Source: Mactromeris polynyma
Lineage: Eukaryota > Mollusca > Bivalvia > Venerida > Mactridae
Reading direction: 5' to 3'
DNA: 64,000 nucleotides
NCBI GenBank assembly: GCA_032209605.1
Contig: JASFXZ010000001.1
Span: 15,022,256-15,086,255 of the forward strand
In this document: piece by piece, positions 47,976 through 59,912 of the stretch
How the letters are laid out: each line of letters opens with the position of its first letter
How positions within the stretch are numbered: the first letter of the stretch is position 1
The notes under the pieces: generated by a model
The model's database searches: none
Seen by the model: only the letters and a program-made list of their open reading frames with translations
What the model was told of the DNA's origin: nothing
Position numbers and translations under genes: made by a program

Positions 47976-49908
47976 TCACACTGCTGCTACATCAAGTGTT
48001 TCTACTGCTGCTACATCAAGTGTTTCTACTGCTGCTACATCAAGTGTTTCTACTGCTGCTACATCAAGTGTTTCTACTGCTGCTACATCAAGTGTTTCTA
48101 CTGCTGCTACATCAAGTGTTTCTACTGCTGCTATATCAAGTGTTTCTACTGCTGCTACATCAAGTGTTTCTACTGCTGCTACATCAAGTGTTTCTACTGC
48201 TGCTACATCAAGTGTTTCTACTGCTGCTACATCAAGTGTTTCTACTGCTGCTACATCAAGTGTTTCTACTGCTGCTACATCAAGTGTTTCTACTGCTGCT
48301 ACATCAAGTGTTTCTACTGCTGCTACATCAAGTGTTTCTACTGCTGCTACATCAAGTGTTTCTACTGCTGCTACATCAAGTGTTTCTACTGCTGCTACAT
48401 CAAGTGTTTCTACTGCTGCTATATCAAGTCTTTCTACTGCTGCTACATCAAGTGTTGCTACTGCTGCTATATCAAGTGTTTCTACTGCTGCTACATCAAG
48501 TGTTTCTACTGCTACTATATCAAGTGTTTCTACTGCTACTATATCAAGTGTTTCTACTGCTGCTACATCAAGTGTTTCTACTGCTGCTACATCAAGTGTT
48601 TCTACTGCTACTATATCAAGTGTTTCCACTGCTGCTACATCAAGTGTTTCTACTGCTACTATATCAAGAGTTTCTACTGCTGCTACATCAAGTGTTTCTA
48701 CTGCTGCTATATCAAGTGTTTCTACTGCTGCTACATCAAGTGTTTCTACTGCTGCTATATCAAGTGTTTCTACTGCTGCTACATCAAGTGTTTCTACTGC
48801 TGCTACATCAAGTGTTTCTACTGCTGCTATATCAAGTGTTTCTACTGCTGCTATATCAAGTGTTTCTACTGCTGCTACATCAAGTGTTTCTACTGCTGCT
48901 ACATCAAGTGTTTCTACTGCTGCTACATCAAGTGTTTCTACTTCTGACCAGTGCATCTCAAACTTGTATGTTTGCGAGCAATTGAAGTACAACTGACACT
49001 CAAGTGTATGTGGATAAATTCCAGTATTGTCGGGCGAACACGGATCTTCAGCGCCAAACACAGTCTCGGCAACTGTGGAAAAAGAATGTATTAGGCCGAA
49101 ATTCATAACGTGTATATTTGCTGTCTCTCTACCGACCAAATAAGCAGCACCCCAATATAGTATTGGCTCACAACAGGTAATTAATACCTTTATTTAGTTT
49201 AATTTTGGTTGTAATTTCTAAGAGAATTCAAAATACAGTCGGACATCCTTCATTCGATTTTTTCGGGTCCGAAATTTTATTTCGACTAATACAATATTTC
49301 AAATAACCCATTGTAATTCGACGTGCCTTAGATACATCGGGACCTGGTATTTATTTCGGATTATACAAGTCTTCGGTTAAAAGTTTGTCGAATAAACGAG
49401 GTCCGACTGTATTTATTGACATAGGTGTGGATAAATGATTGAAAACTGTTTCGTTTATTGCGCCCAATATGCGTGTAGTTCCTTTATCATAAATAGTCGT
49501 CATACTTATAATTTATATTGTAATTGTTCATACTGTCATGTGTAACATGAATTTCGTCATTTAATAGAACTTGTAATGCTTCATTCGCCTACAATTTATA
49601 TAATATTTCGGACTTGAAACTTCAATGCTTTTAGTCCAAATGTTTATGGTATTAATGTAATCCAGTGCAAAATAAAAATGCATTTATAATCATTGAAACA
49701 CATATATTTACACAATGACATCATAGGATATCTATAACCCCATACACTTTACGCGAGACGCTGCTTCACAACAACGAACCAAACCACTATAACGATTGAC
49801 AGAGTATATTTATGAAAAGTACAACTCACGAATTACGGCAATCATGTGACTTGACAGCAACATTAGGCATGTCGCAAAAATCTTGCTGGAGATCGTCGAA
49901 GTTTTCAT
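47976..49908 (-). CDS. Secreted peritrophin-like protein with 40 VETLDVAA repeats, copy 1
   Basis: Exon 1 49908-49830, exon 2 49072-47976; 391 residues. Exon 1 begins MKTSTISSKIF and encodes a hydrophobic signal (to residue 26), ending at a GTGAGT donor in phase 1. Exon 2 follows a TTCTTTTTCCACAG acceptor and reads LAETVFGAEDPCSPDNTG. Cys38, Cys52 and Cys58 (spacing C-x13-C-x5-C) with GIYPHTLECQLYFNC match the first half of a type-2 chitin-binding (peritrophin-A, CBM14) domain. The second half, with three more Cys, is absent: residues 71-391 are forty octapeptides plus Val, then TGA. The repeat is acidic (two charges per eight residues). Role inferred: extracellular, perhaps matrix, mucus or shell associated. 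This copy alone has the long array and its own 3' flank, so it looks like the founder. Confidence 0.75.
47979..48945 (-). repeat. 24-nt minisatellite, 40 units, coding VETLDVAA
   Basis: On the minus strand the unit GTAGAAACACTTGATGTAGC + AGCA repeats 40 times in a row. Common variants change GTA to ATA (V to I) in the Asp-Val position and GCA to GTA; rare ones give VERLDI and VATLDV. As the unit is a multiple of three with no stops in the relevant frames, several frames on both strands are open. The minus frame is preferred because it continues a spliced, signal-peptide-bearing exon. Confidence 0.95.
49234..49411. repeat. MITE family 2 in the intron of every secreted gene copy
   Basis: TACAGTCGGACATCCTTCAT at the left and AACGAGGTCCGACTGTA at the right. 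It lies within the single intron (49073-49829) of copy 1 and at matching places in all later units (51118, 53002, 54886, 56746, 58630, 60514 and 62398 onward). The insertion therefore predates the array. Confidence 0.85.
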
Positions 49909-49998
49909 GTTGTTAAATGTAGCACTTGAACGTTAGAATTAAACGTAACCTTGCACAAAACCACGACGTGGTATGACGTGTTTAGAATGTGATTGGGT

Positions 49999-50005
49999 CT
50001 TTTAT
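49999..50005 (-). promoter_or_regulatory. TATA-like box of secreted gene (repeated in every unit)
   Basis: ATAAAAG on the minus strand, about 91 nt before the ATG of copy 1. A start site 25-30 nt downstream would leave a 5' UTR of roughly 65 nt. The same sequence recurs at the same offset from each exon 1 (for example 51883-51889). Motif-based only. Confidence 0.4.
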
Positions 50006-50110
50006 CAGACTCTGAAACGGCGAAGATGATTGAGTGGTCAAGGCTGGTGTGTAGCTTGCTTTTAATAAACTTGATATCAAATGAAAACCCCTTTCGTTAG
50101 TGTATTTGCG

Positions 50111-50116
50111 TTTATT
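50111..50116 (-). terminator. Candidate polyadenylation signal AATAAA for copies 2-8
   Basis: AATAAA on the minus strand about 400 nt after the stop of copy 2 and about 200 nt before the start codon of copy 1. The same signal follows each short copy at 1,884-bp spacing, so each unit could be a separate transcription unit. Confidence 0.4.
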
Positions 50117-50323
50117 TTTCGTCGCCACCGGTTTCCCAAATGGGCGATGCCTCCGGAAGAATGCTAGTCATTTTTTTAGAATTTTGGAGGATAGTGCATG
50201 ATACAAAAGATGCCCCAGTTTCAGAAGCACCCCTTGTTCAATTAGGTGCCCAGTGTAAAGCATCGTACACGGGACCTCGGTTTTTCATAGTCTCGTCCGA
50301 AAGACTGTTAGTACTGTCAGTAG

Positions 50324-50392
50324 TGGAGCGGAAGATCGAACCTGTGATCCCTGAATTACTAGTTCAGCGCATTACCACTGGACCACGGATCC
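50324..50392 (-). repeat. tRNA-like sequence (Thr-AGT-like anticodon arm), one per unit
   Basis: The minus strand reads GGATCCG, box A-like TGGTCCAGTGGTAATGC, an anticodon arm CTGAA-CTAGTAA-TTCAG (anticodon AGT) and box B-like GGTTCGATC. The anticodon stem pairs perfectly, but the acceptor stem has two mismatches and the T stem barely pairs, so it is a tRNA relic or SINE head rather than a working tRNA. Repeated at 52208, 54092, 55976, 57836, 59720, 61604 and 63488. It falls in the 3' region of each short gene copy. Confidence 0.55.
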
Positions 50393-50516
50393 GCTACAAA
50401 CCTCATTCTTGATCCGAACATATATTTATAAGTAGCCCCGACATGCCTTAGGAATAACGGAGTGACCTAATTTAACGGCATTGAAGCCAATGTCGATAAA
50501 CTACGTTATCAAATAC

Positions 50517-51792
50517 CTAAAGGAATCGAATAAATACTGCTACTATATCAAGAGTTTCTACTGCTGCTACATCAAGTGTTTCTACTGCTGCTATATCAAG
50601 TGTTTCTACTGCTGCTACATCAAGTGTTTCTACTGCTGCTATATCAAGTGTTTCTACTGCTGCTACATCAAGTGTTTCTACTGCTGCTACATCAAGTGTT
50701 TCTACTGCTGCTATATCAAGTGTTTCTACTGCTGCTATATCAAGTGTTTCTACTGCTGCTACATCAAGTGTTTCTACTGCTGCTACATCAAGTGTTTCTA
50801 CTGCTGTTACATCAAGTGTTTCTACTTCTGACCAGTGCATCTCAAACTTGTATGTTTGCGAGCAATTGAAGTGCAACTGACACTCAAGTGTATGTGGATA
50901 AATTCCAGTATTGTCGGGCGAACACGGATCTTCAGCGCCAAACACAGTCTCGGCAACTGTGGAAAAAGAATGTATTAGGCCGAAATTCATAACGTGTATA
51001 TTTGCTGTCTCTCTACCGACCAAATAAGCAGCACCCCAATATAGTATTGGCTCACAACAGGTAATTAATACCTTTATTTAGTTTAATTTTGGTTGTAATT
51101 TCTAAGAGAATTCAAAATACAGTCGGACATCCTTCATTCGATTTTTTCGGGTCCGAAATTTTATTTCGACTAATACAATATTTCAAATAACCCATTGTAA
51201 TTCGACGTGCCTTAGATACATCGGGACCTGGTATTTATTTCGGATTATACAAGTCTTCGGTTAAAAGTTTGTCGAATAAACGAGGTCCGACTGTATTTAT
51301 TGACATAGGTGTGGATAAATGATTGAAAACTGTTTCGTTTATTGCGCCCAATATGCGTGTAGTTCCTTTATCATAAATAGTCGTCATACTTATAATTTAT
51401 ATTGTAATTGTTCATACTGTCATGTGTAACATGAATTTCGTCATTTAATAGAACTTGTAATGCTTCATTCGCCTACAATTTATATAATATTTCGGACTTG
51501 AAACTTCAATGCTTTTAGTCCAAATGTTTATGGTATTAATGTAATCCAGTGCAAAATAAAAATGCATTTATAATCATTGAAACACATATATTTACACAAT
51601 GACATCATAGGATATCTATAACCCCATACACTTTACGCGAGACGCTGCTTCACAACAACGAACCAAACCACTATAACGATTGACAGAGTATATTTATGAA
51701 AAGTACAACTCACGAATTACGGCAATCATGTGACTTGACAGCAACATTAGGCATGTCGCAAAAATCTTGCTGGAGATCGTCGAAGTTTTCAT
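50517..51792 (-). CDS. Secreted peritrophin-like repeat protein, copy 2
   Basis: Exon 1 51792-51714, exon 2 50956-50517; 172 residues. Signal peptide and three-Cys half-domain as in copy 1, but only 12 octapeptides, then VFIRFL and TAG. The tail comes from sequence beyond the duplication junction at 50536/50537. Two differences from copy 1: Tyr55 is His (ECQLHFNC) and the first repeat reads VETLDVTA. Copy 3 shares both. A potential AATAAA lies about 400 nt after the stop (50116-50111). Confidence 0.72.
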
Positions 51793-52400
51793 GTTGTTAA
51801 ATGTAGCACTTGAACGTTAGAATTAAACGTAACCTTGCACAAAACCACGACGTGGTATGACGTGTTTAGAATGTGATTGGGTCTTTTATCAGACTCTGAA
51901 ACGGCGAAGATGATTGAGTGGTCAAGGCTGGTGTGTAGCTTGCTTTTAATAAACTTGATATCAAATGAAAACCCCTTTCGTTAGTGTATTTGCGTTTATT
52001 TTTCGTCGCCACCGGTTTCCCAAATGGGCGATGCCTCCGGAAGAATGCTAGTCATTTTTTTAGAATTTTGGAGGATAGTGCATGATACAAAAGATGCCCC
52101 AGTTTCAGAAGCACCCCTTGTTCAATTAGGTGCCCAGTGTAAAGCATCGTACACGGGACCTCGGTTTTTCATAGTCTCGTCCGAAAGACTGTTAGTACTG
52201 TCAGTAGTGGAGCGGAAGATCGAACCTGTGATCCCTGAATTACTAGTTCAGCGCATTACCACTGGACCACGGATCCGCTACAAACCTCATTCTTGATCCG
52301 AACATATATTTATAAGTAGCCCCGACATGCCTTAGGAATAACGGAGTGACCTAATTTAACGGCATTGAAGCCAATGTCGATAAACTACGTTATCAAATAC

Positions 52401-53676
52401 CTAAAGGAATCGAATAAATACTGCTACTATATCAAGAGTTTCTACTGCTGCTACATCAAGTGTTTCTACTGCTGCTATATCAAGTGTTTCTACTGCTGCT
52501 ACATCAAGTGTTTCTACTGCTGCTATATCAAGTGTTTCTACTGCTGCTACATCAAGTGTTTCTACTGCTGCTACATCAAGTGTTTCTACTGCTGCTATAT
52601 CAAGTGTTTCTACTGCTGCTATATCAAGTGTTTCTACTGCTGCTACATCAAGTGTTTCTACTGCTGCTACATCAAGTGTTTCTACTGCTGTTACATCAAG
52701 TGTTTCTACTTCTGACCAGTGCATCTCAAACTTGTATGTTTGCGAGCAATTGAAGTGCAACTGACACTCAAGTGTATGTGGATAAATTCCAGTATTGTCG
52801 GGCGAACACGGATCTTCAGCGCCAAACACAGTCTCGGCAACTGTGGAAAAAGAATGTATTAGGCCGAAATTCATAACGTGTATATTTGCTGTCTCTCTAC
52901 CGACCAAATAAGCAGCACCCCAATATAGTATTGGCTCACAACAGGTAATTAATACCTTTATTTAGTTTAATTTTGGTTGTAATTTCTAAGAGAATTCAAA
53001 ATACAGTCGGACATCCTTCATTCGATTTTTTCGGGTCCGAAATTTTATTTCGACTAATACAATATTTCAAATAACCCATTGTAATTCGACGTGCCTTAGA
53101 TACATCGGGACCTGGTATTTATTTCGGATTATACAAGTCTTCGGTTAAAAGTTTGTCGAATAAACGAGGTCCGACTGTATTTATTGACATAGGTGTGGAT
53201 AAATGATTGAAAACTGTTTCGTTTATTGCGCCCAATATGCGTGTAGTTCCTTTATCATAAATAGTCGTCATACTTATAATTTATATTGTAATTGTTCATA
53301 CTGTCATGTGTAACATGAATTTCGTCATTTAATAGAACTTGTAATGCTTCATTCGCCTACAATTTATATAATATTTCGGACTTGAAACTTCAATGCTTTT
53401 AGTCCAAATGTTTATGGTATTAATGTAATCCAGTGCAAAATAAAAATGCATTTATAATCATTGAAACACATATATTTACACAATGACATCATAGGATATC
53501 TATAACCCCATACACTTTACGCGAGACGCTGCTTCACAACAACGAACCAAACCACTATAACGATTGACAGAGTATATTTATGAAAAGTACAACTCACGAA
53601 TTACGGCAATCATGTGACTTGACAGCAACATTAGGCATGTCGCAAAAATCTTGCTGGAGATCGTCGAAGTTTTCAT
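52401..53676 (-). CDS. Secreted peritrophin-like repeat protein, copy 3
   Basis: Exon 1 53676-53598, exon 2 52840-52401; 172 residues. Coding sequence appears identical to copy 2, including His55 and VETLDVTA, so copies 2 and 3 are probably the product of one recent unit duplication or of gene conversion. Confidence 0.72.
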
Positions 53677-54284
53677 GTTGTTAAATGTAGCACTTGAACG
53701 TTAGAATTAAACGTAACCTTGCACAAAACCACGACGTGGTATGACGTGTTTAGAATGTGATTGGGTCTTTTATCAGACTCTGAAACGGCGAAGATGATTG
53801 AGTGGTCAAGGCTGGTGTGTAGCTTGCTTTTAATAAACTTGATATCAAATGAAAACCCCTTTCGTTAGTGTATTTGCGTTTATTTTTCGTCGCCACCGGT
53901 TTCCCAAATGGGCGATGCCTCCGGAAGAATGCTAGTCATTTTTTTAGAATTTTGGAGGATAGTGCATGATACAAAAGATGCCCCAGTTTCAGAAGCACCC
54001 CTTGTTCAATTAGGTGCCCAGTGTAAAGCATCGTACACGGGACCTCGGTTTTTCATAGTCTCGTCCGAAAGACTGTTAGTACTGTCAGTAGTGGAGCGGA
54101 AGATCGAACCTGTGATCCCTGAATTACTAGTTCAGCGCATTACCACTGGACCACGGATCCGCTACAAACCTCATTCTTGATCCGAACATATATTTATAAG
54201 TAGCCCCGACATGCCTTAGGAATAACGGAGTGACCTAATTTAACGGCATTGAAGCCAATGTCGATAAACTACGTTATCAAATAC

Positions 54285-55560
54285 CTAAAGGAATCGAATA
54301 AATACTGCTACTATATCAAGAGTTTCTACTGCTGCTACATCAAGTGTTTCTACTGCTGCTATATCAAGTGTTTCTACTGCTGCTACATCAAGTGTTTCTA
54401 CTGCTGCTATATCAAGTGTTTCTACTGCTGCTACATCAAGTGTTTCTACTGCTGCTACATCAAGTGTTTCTACTGCTGCTATATCAAGTGATTCTACTGC
54501 TGCTATATCAAGTGTTTCTACTGCTGCTACATCAAGTGTTTCTACTGCTGCTACATCAAGTGTTTCTACTGCTGCTACATCAAGTGTTTCTACTTCTGAC
54601 CAGTGCATCTCAAACTTGTATGTTTGCGAGCAATTGAAGTACAACTGACACTCAAGTGTATGTGGATAAATTCCAGTATTGTCGGGCGAACACGGATCTT
54701 CAGCGCCAAACACAGTCTCGGCAACTGTGGAAAAAGAATGTATTAGGCCGAAATTCATAACGTGTATATTTGCTGTCTCTCTACCGACCAAATAAGCAGC
54801 ACCCCAATATAGTATTGGCTCACAACAGGTAATTAATACCTTTATTTAGTTTAATTTTGGTTGTAATTTCTAAGAGAATTCAAAATACAGTCGGACATCC
54901 TTCATTCGATTTTTTCGGGTCCGAAATTTTATTTCGACTAATACAATATTTCAAATAACCCATTGTAATTCGACGTGCCTTAGATACATCGGGACCTGGT
55001 ATTTATTTCGGATTATACAAGTCTTCGGTTAAAAGTTTGTCGAATAAACGAGGTCCGACTGTATTTATTGACATAGGTGTGGATAAATGATTGAAAACTG
55101 TTTCGTTTATTGCGCCCAATATGCGTGTAGTTCCTTTATCATAAATAGTCGTCATACTTATAATTTATATTGTAATTGTTCATACTGTCATGTGTAACAT
55201 GAATTTCGTCATTTAATAGAACTTGTAATGCTTCATTCGCCTACAATTTATATAATATTTCGGACTTGAAACTTCAATGCTTTTAGTCCAAATGTTTATG
55301 GTATTAATGTAATCCAGTGCAAAATAAAAATGCATTTATAATCATTGAAACACATATATTTACACAATGACATCATAGGATATCTATAACCCCATACACT
55401 TTACGCGAGACGCTGCTTCACAACAACGAACCAAACCACTATAACGATTGACAGAGTATATTTATGAAAAGTACAACTCACGAATTACGGCAATCATGTG
55501 ACTTGACAGCAACATTAGGCATGTCGCAAAAATCTTGCTGGAGATCGTCGAAGTTTTCAT
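54285..55560 (-). CDS. Secreted peritrophin-like repeat protein, copy 4
   Basis: Exon 1 55560-55482, exon 2 54724-54285; 172 residues. It has Tyr55 and VETLDVAA like copy 1, with one private change: the fifth repeat reads VESLDIAA (an A in place of T on the plus strand near 54491). Splice sites and tail as in copy 2. Confidence 0.72.
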
Positions 55561-56168
55561 GTTGTTAAATGTAGCACTTGAACGTTAGAATTAAACGTAA
55601 CCTTGCACAAAACCACGACGTGGTATGACGTGTTTAGAATGTGATTGGGTCTTTTATCAGACTCTGAAACGGCGAAGATGATTGAGTGGTCAAGGCTGGT
55701 GTGTAGCTTGCTTTTAATAAACTTGATATCAAATGAAAACCCCTTTCGTTAGTGTATTTGCGTTTATTTTTCGTCGCCACCGGTTTCCCAAATGGGCGAT
55801 GCCTCCGGAAGAATGCTAGTCATTTTTTTAGAATTTTGGAGGATAGTGCATGATACAAAAGATGCCCCAGTTTCAGAAGCACCCCTTGTTCAATTAGGTG
55901 CCCAGTGTAAAGCATCGTACACGGGACCTCGGTTTTTCATAGTCTCGTCCGAAAGACTGTTAGTACTGTCAGTAGTGGAGCGGAAGATCGAACCTGTGAT
56001 CCCTGAATTACTAGTTCAGCGCATTACCACTGGACCACGGATCCGCTACAAACCTCATTCTTGATCCGAACATATATTTATAAGTAGCCCCGACATGCCT
56101 TAGGAATAACGGAGTGACCTAATTTAACGGCATTGAAGCCAATGTCGATAAACTACGTTATCAAATAC

Positions 56169-57420
56169 CTAAAGGAATCGAATAAATACTGCTACTATAT
56201 CAAGAGTTTCTACTGCTGCTACATCAAGTGTTTCTACTGCTGCTATATCAAGTGTTTCTACTGCTGCTACATCAAGTGTTTCTACTGCTGCTATATCAAG
56301 TGTTTCTACTGCTGCTACATCAAGTGTTTCTACTGCTGCTATATCAAGTGTTTCTACTGCTGCTATATCAAGTGTTTCTACTGCTGCTACATCAAGTGTT
56401 TCTACTGCTGCTACATCAAGTGTTTCTACTGCTGCTACATCAAGTGTTTCTACTTCTGACCAGTGCATCTCAAACTTGTATGTTTGCGAGCAATTGAAGT
56501 ACAACTGACACTCAAGTGTATGTGGATAAATTCCAGTATTGTCGGGCGAACACGGATCTTCAGCGCCAAACACAGTCTCGGCAACTGTGGAAAAAGAATG
56601 TATTAGGCCGAAATTCATAACGTGTATATTTGCTGTCTCTCTACCGACCAAATAAGCAGCACCCCAATATAGTATTGGCTCACAACAGGTAATTAATACC
56701 TTTATTTAGTTTAATTTTGGTTGTAATTTCTAAGAGAATTCAAAATACAGTCGGACATCCTTCATTCGATTTTTTCGGGTCCGAAATTTTATTTCGACTA
56801 ATACAATATTTCAAATAACCCATTGTAATTCGACGTGCCTTAGATACATCGGGACCTGGTATTTATTTCGGATTATACAAGTCTTCGGTTAAAAGTTTGT
56901 CGAATAAACGAGGTCCGACTGTATTTATTGACATAGGTGTGGATAAATGATTGAAAACTGTTTCGTTTATTGCGCCCAATATGCGTGTAGTTCCTTTATC
57001 ATAAATAGTCGTCATACTTATAATTTATATTGTAATTGTTCATACTGTCATGTGTAACATGAATTTCGTCATTTAATAGAACTTGTAATGCTTCATTCGC
57101 CTACAATTTATATAATATTTCGGACTTGAAACTTCAATGCTTTTAGTCCAAATGTTTATGGTATTAATGTAATCCAGTGCAAAATAAAAATGCATTTATA
57201 ATCATTGAAACACATATATTTACACAATGACATCATAGGATATCTATAACCCCATACACTTTACGCGAGACGCTGCTTCACAACAACGAACCAAACCACT
57301 ATAACGATTGACAGAGTATATTTATGAAAAGTACAACTCACGAATTACGGCAATCATGTGACTTGACAGCAACATTAGGCATGTCGCAAAAATCTTGCTG
57401 GAGATCGTCGAAGTTTTCAT
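56169..57420 (-). CDS. Secreted peritrophin-like repeat protein, copy 5 (11 repeats)
   Basis: Exon 1 57420-57342, exon 2 56584-56169; 164 residues. One octapeptide (a VETLDVAA) has been lost, which accounts exactly for the 1,860-bp unit. The loss keeps the frame, as expected from slippage or unequal exchange within the 24-nt array. Confidence 0.72.
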
Positions 57421-58028
57421 GTTGTTAAATGTAGCACTTGAACGTTAGAATTAAACGTAACCTTGCACAAAACCACGACGTGGTATGACGTGTTTAGAAT
57501 GTGATTGGGTCTTTTATCAGACTCTGAAACGGCGAAGATGATTGAGTGGTCAAGGCTGGTGTGTAGCTTGCTTTTAATAAACTTGATATCAAATGAAAAC
57601 CCCTTTCGTTAGTGTATTTGCGTTTATTTTTCGTCGCCACCGGTTTCCCAAATGGGCGATGCCTCCGGAAGAATGCTAGTCATTTTTTTAGAATTTTGGA
57701 GGATAGTGCATGATACAAAAGATGCCCCAGTTTCAGAAGCACCCCTTGTTCAATTAGGTGCCCAGTGTAAAGCATCGTACACGGGACCTCGGTTTTTCAT
57801 AGTCTCGTCCGAAAGACTGTTAGTACTGTCAGTAGTGGAGCGGAAGATCGAACCTGTGATCCCTGAATTACTAGTTCAGCGCATTACCACTGGACCACGG
57901 ATCCGCTACAAACCTCATTCTTGATCCGAACATATATTTATAAGTAGCCCCGACATGCCTTAGGAATAACGGAGTGACCTAATTTAACGGCATTGAAGCC
58001 AATGTCGATAAACTACGTTATCAAATAC

Positions 58029-59304
58029 CTAAAGGAATCGAATAAATACTGCTACTATATCAAGAGTTTCTACTGCTGCTACATCAAGTGTTTCTACTGC
58101 TGCTATATCAAGTGTTTCTACTGCTGCTACATCAAGTGTTTCTACTGCTGCTATATCAAGTGTTTCTACTGCTGCTACATCAAGTGTTTCTACTGCTGCT
58201 ACATCAAGTGTTTCTACTGCTGCTATATCAAGTGTTTCTACTGCTGCAATATCAAGTGTTTCTACTGCTGCTACATCAAGTGTTTCTACTGCTGCTACAT
58301 CAAGTGTTTCTACTGCTGCTACATCAAGTGTTTCTACTTCTGACCAGTGCATCTCAAACTTGTATGTTTGCGAGCAATTGAAGTACAACTGACACTCAAG
58401 TGTATGTGGATAAATTCCAGTATTGTCGGGCGAACACGGATCTTCAGCGCCAAACACAGTCTCGGCAACTGTGGAAAAAGAATGTATTAGGCCGAAATTC
58501 ATAACGTGTATATTTGCTGTCTCTCTACCGACCAAATAAGCAGCACCCCAATATAGTATTGGCTCACAACAGGTAATTAATACCTTTATTTAGTTTAATT
58601 TTGGTTGTAATTTCTAAGAGAATTCAAAATACAGTCGGACATCCTTCATTCGATTTTTTCGGGTCCGAAATTTTATTTCGACTAATACAATATTTCAAAT
58701 AACCCATTGTAATTCGACGTGCCTTAGATACATCGGGACCTGGTATTTATTTCGGATTATACAAGTCTTCGGTTAAAAGTTTGTCGAATAAACGAGGTCC
58801 GACTGTATTTATTGACATAGGTGTGGATAAATGATTGAAAACTGTTTCGTTTATTGCGCCCAATATGCGTGTAGTTCCTTTATCATAAATAGTCGTCATA
58901 CTTATAATTTATATTGTAATTGTTCATACTGTCATGTGTAACATGAATTTCGTCATTTAATAGAACTTGTAATGCTTCATTCGCCTACAATTTATATAAT
59001 ATTTCGGACTTGAAACTTCAATGCTTTTAGTCCAAATGTTTATGGTATTAATGTAATCCAGTGCAAAATAAAAATGCATTTATAATCATTGAAACACATA
59101 TATTTACACAATGACATCATAGGATATCTATAACCCCATACACTTTACGCGAGACGCTGCTTCACAACAACGAACCAAACCACTATAACGATTGACAGAG
59201 TATATTTATGAAAAGTACAACTCACGAATTACGGCAATCATGTGACTTGACAGCAACATTAGGCATGTCGCAAAAATCTTGCTGGAGATCGTCGAAGTTT
59301 TCAT
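58029..59304 (-). CDS. Secreted peritrophin-like repeat protein, copy 6
   Basis: Exon 1 59304-59226, exon 2 58468-58029; 172 residues, predicted protein as in copy 8. It carries a synonymous Ile codon change (ATA to ATT) in the fourth repeat, shared with copies 7 and 9 but not 8. Confidence 0.72.
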
Positions 59305-59912
59305 GTTGTTAAATGTAGCACTTGAACGTTAGAATTAAACGTAACCTTGCACAAAACCACGACGTGGTATGACGTGTTTAGAATGTGATTGGGTCTTTTA
59401 TCAGACTCTGAAACGGCGAAGATGATTGAGTGGTCAAGGCTGGTGTGTAGCTTGCTTTTAATAAACTTGATATCAAATGAAAACCCCTTTCGTTAGTGTA
59501 TTTGCGTTTATTTTTCGTCGCCACCGGTTTCCCAAATGGGCGATGCCTCCGGAAGAATGCTAGTCATTTTTTTAGAATTTTGGAGGATAGTGCATGATAC
59601 AAAAGATGCCCCAGTTTCAGAAGCACCCCTTGTTCAATTAGGTGCCCAGTGTAAAGCATCGTACACGGGACCTCGGTTTTTCATAGTCTCGTCCGAAAGA
59701 CTGTTAGTACTGTCAGTAGTGGAGCGGAAGATCGAACCTGTGATCCCTGAATTACTAGTTCAGCGCATTACCACTGGACCACGGATCCGCTACAAACCTC
59801 ATTCTTGATCCGAACATATATTTATAAGTAGCCCCGACATGCCTTAGGAATAACGGAGTGACCTAATTTAACGGCATTGAAGCCAATGTCGATAAACTAC
59901 GTTATCAAATAC

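Noticed and set aside
47979..48945. CRISPR-like regular array
   Set aside because: The 24-nt units are contiguous with no unique spacers, and the context is a eukaryotic coding minisatellite.
47900..48985. 361-codon plus-strand frame of LLLHQVFL repeats
   Set aside because: It is the 24-nt minisatellite read in a hydrophobic frame, with no signal or splice support; the minus-strand frame joins a proper spliced gene.
50324..50392. Functional tRNA-Thr gene
   Set aside because: Acceptor and T stems do not pair properly and box B is degenerate at its 3' end.
50140..50412. 90-codon plus-strand frame starting MGDASGRM, repeated in each unit
   Set aside because: It runs antisense across the tRNA-like sequence and the presumed 3' region of the secreted genes; it has no domain, and its repetition follows from the tandem array.
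50481..50831. 116-codon plus-strand frame with CCYIKCFY repeats
   Set aside because: A third frame of the same minisatellite, preceded by junction sequence; no independent evidence of coding.
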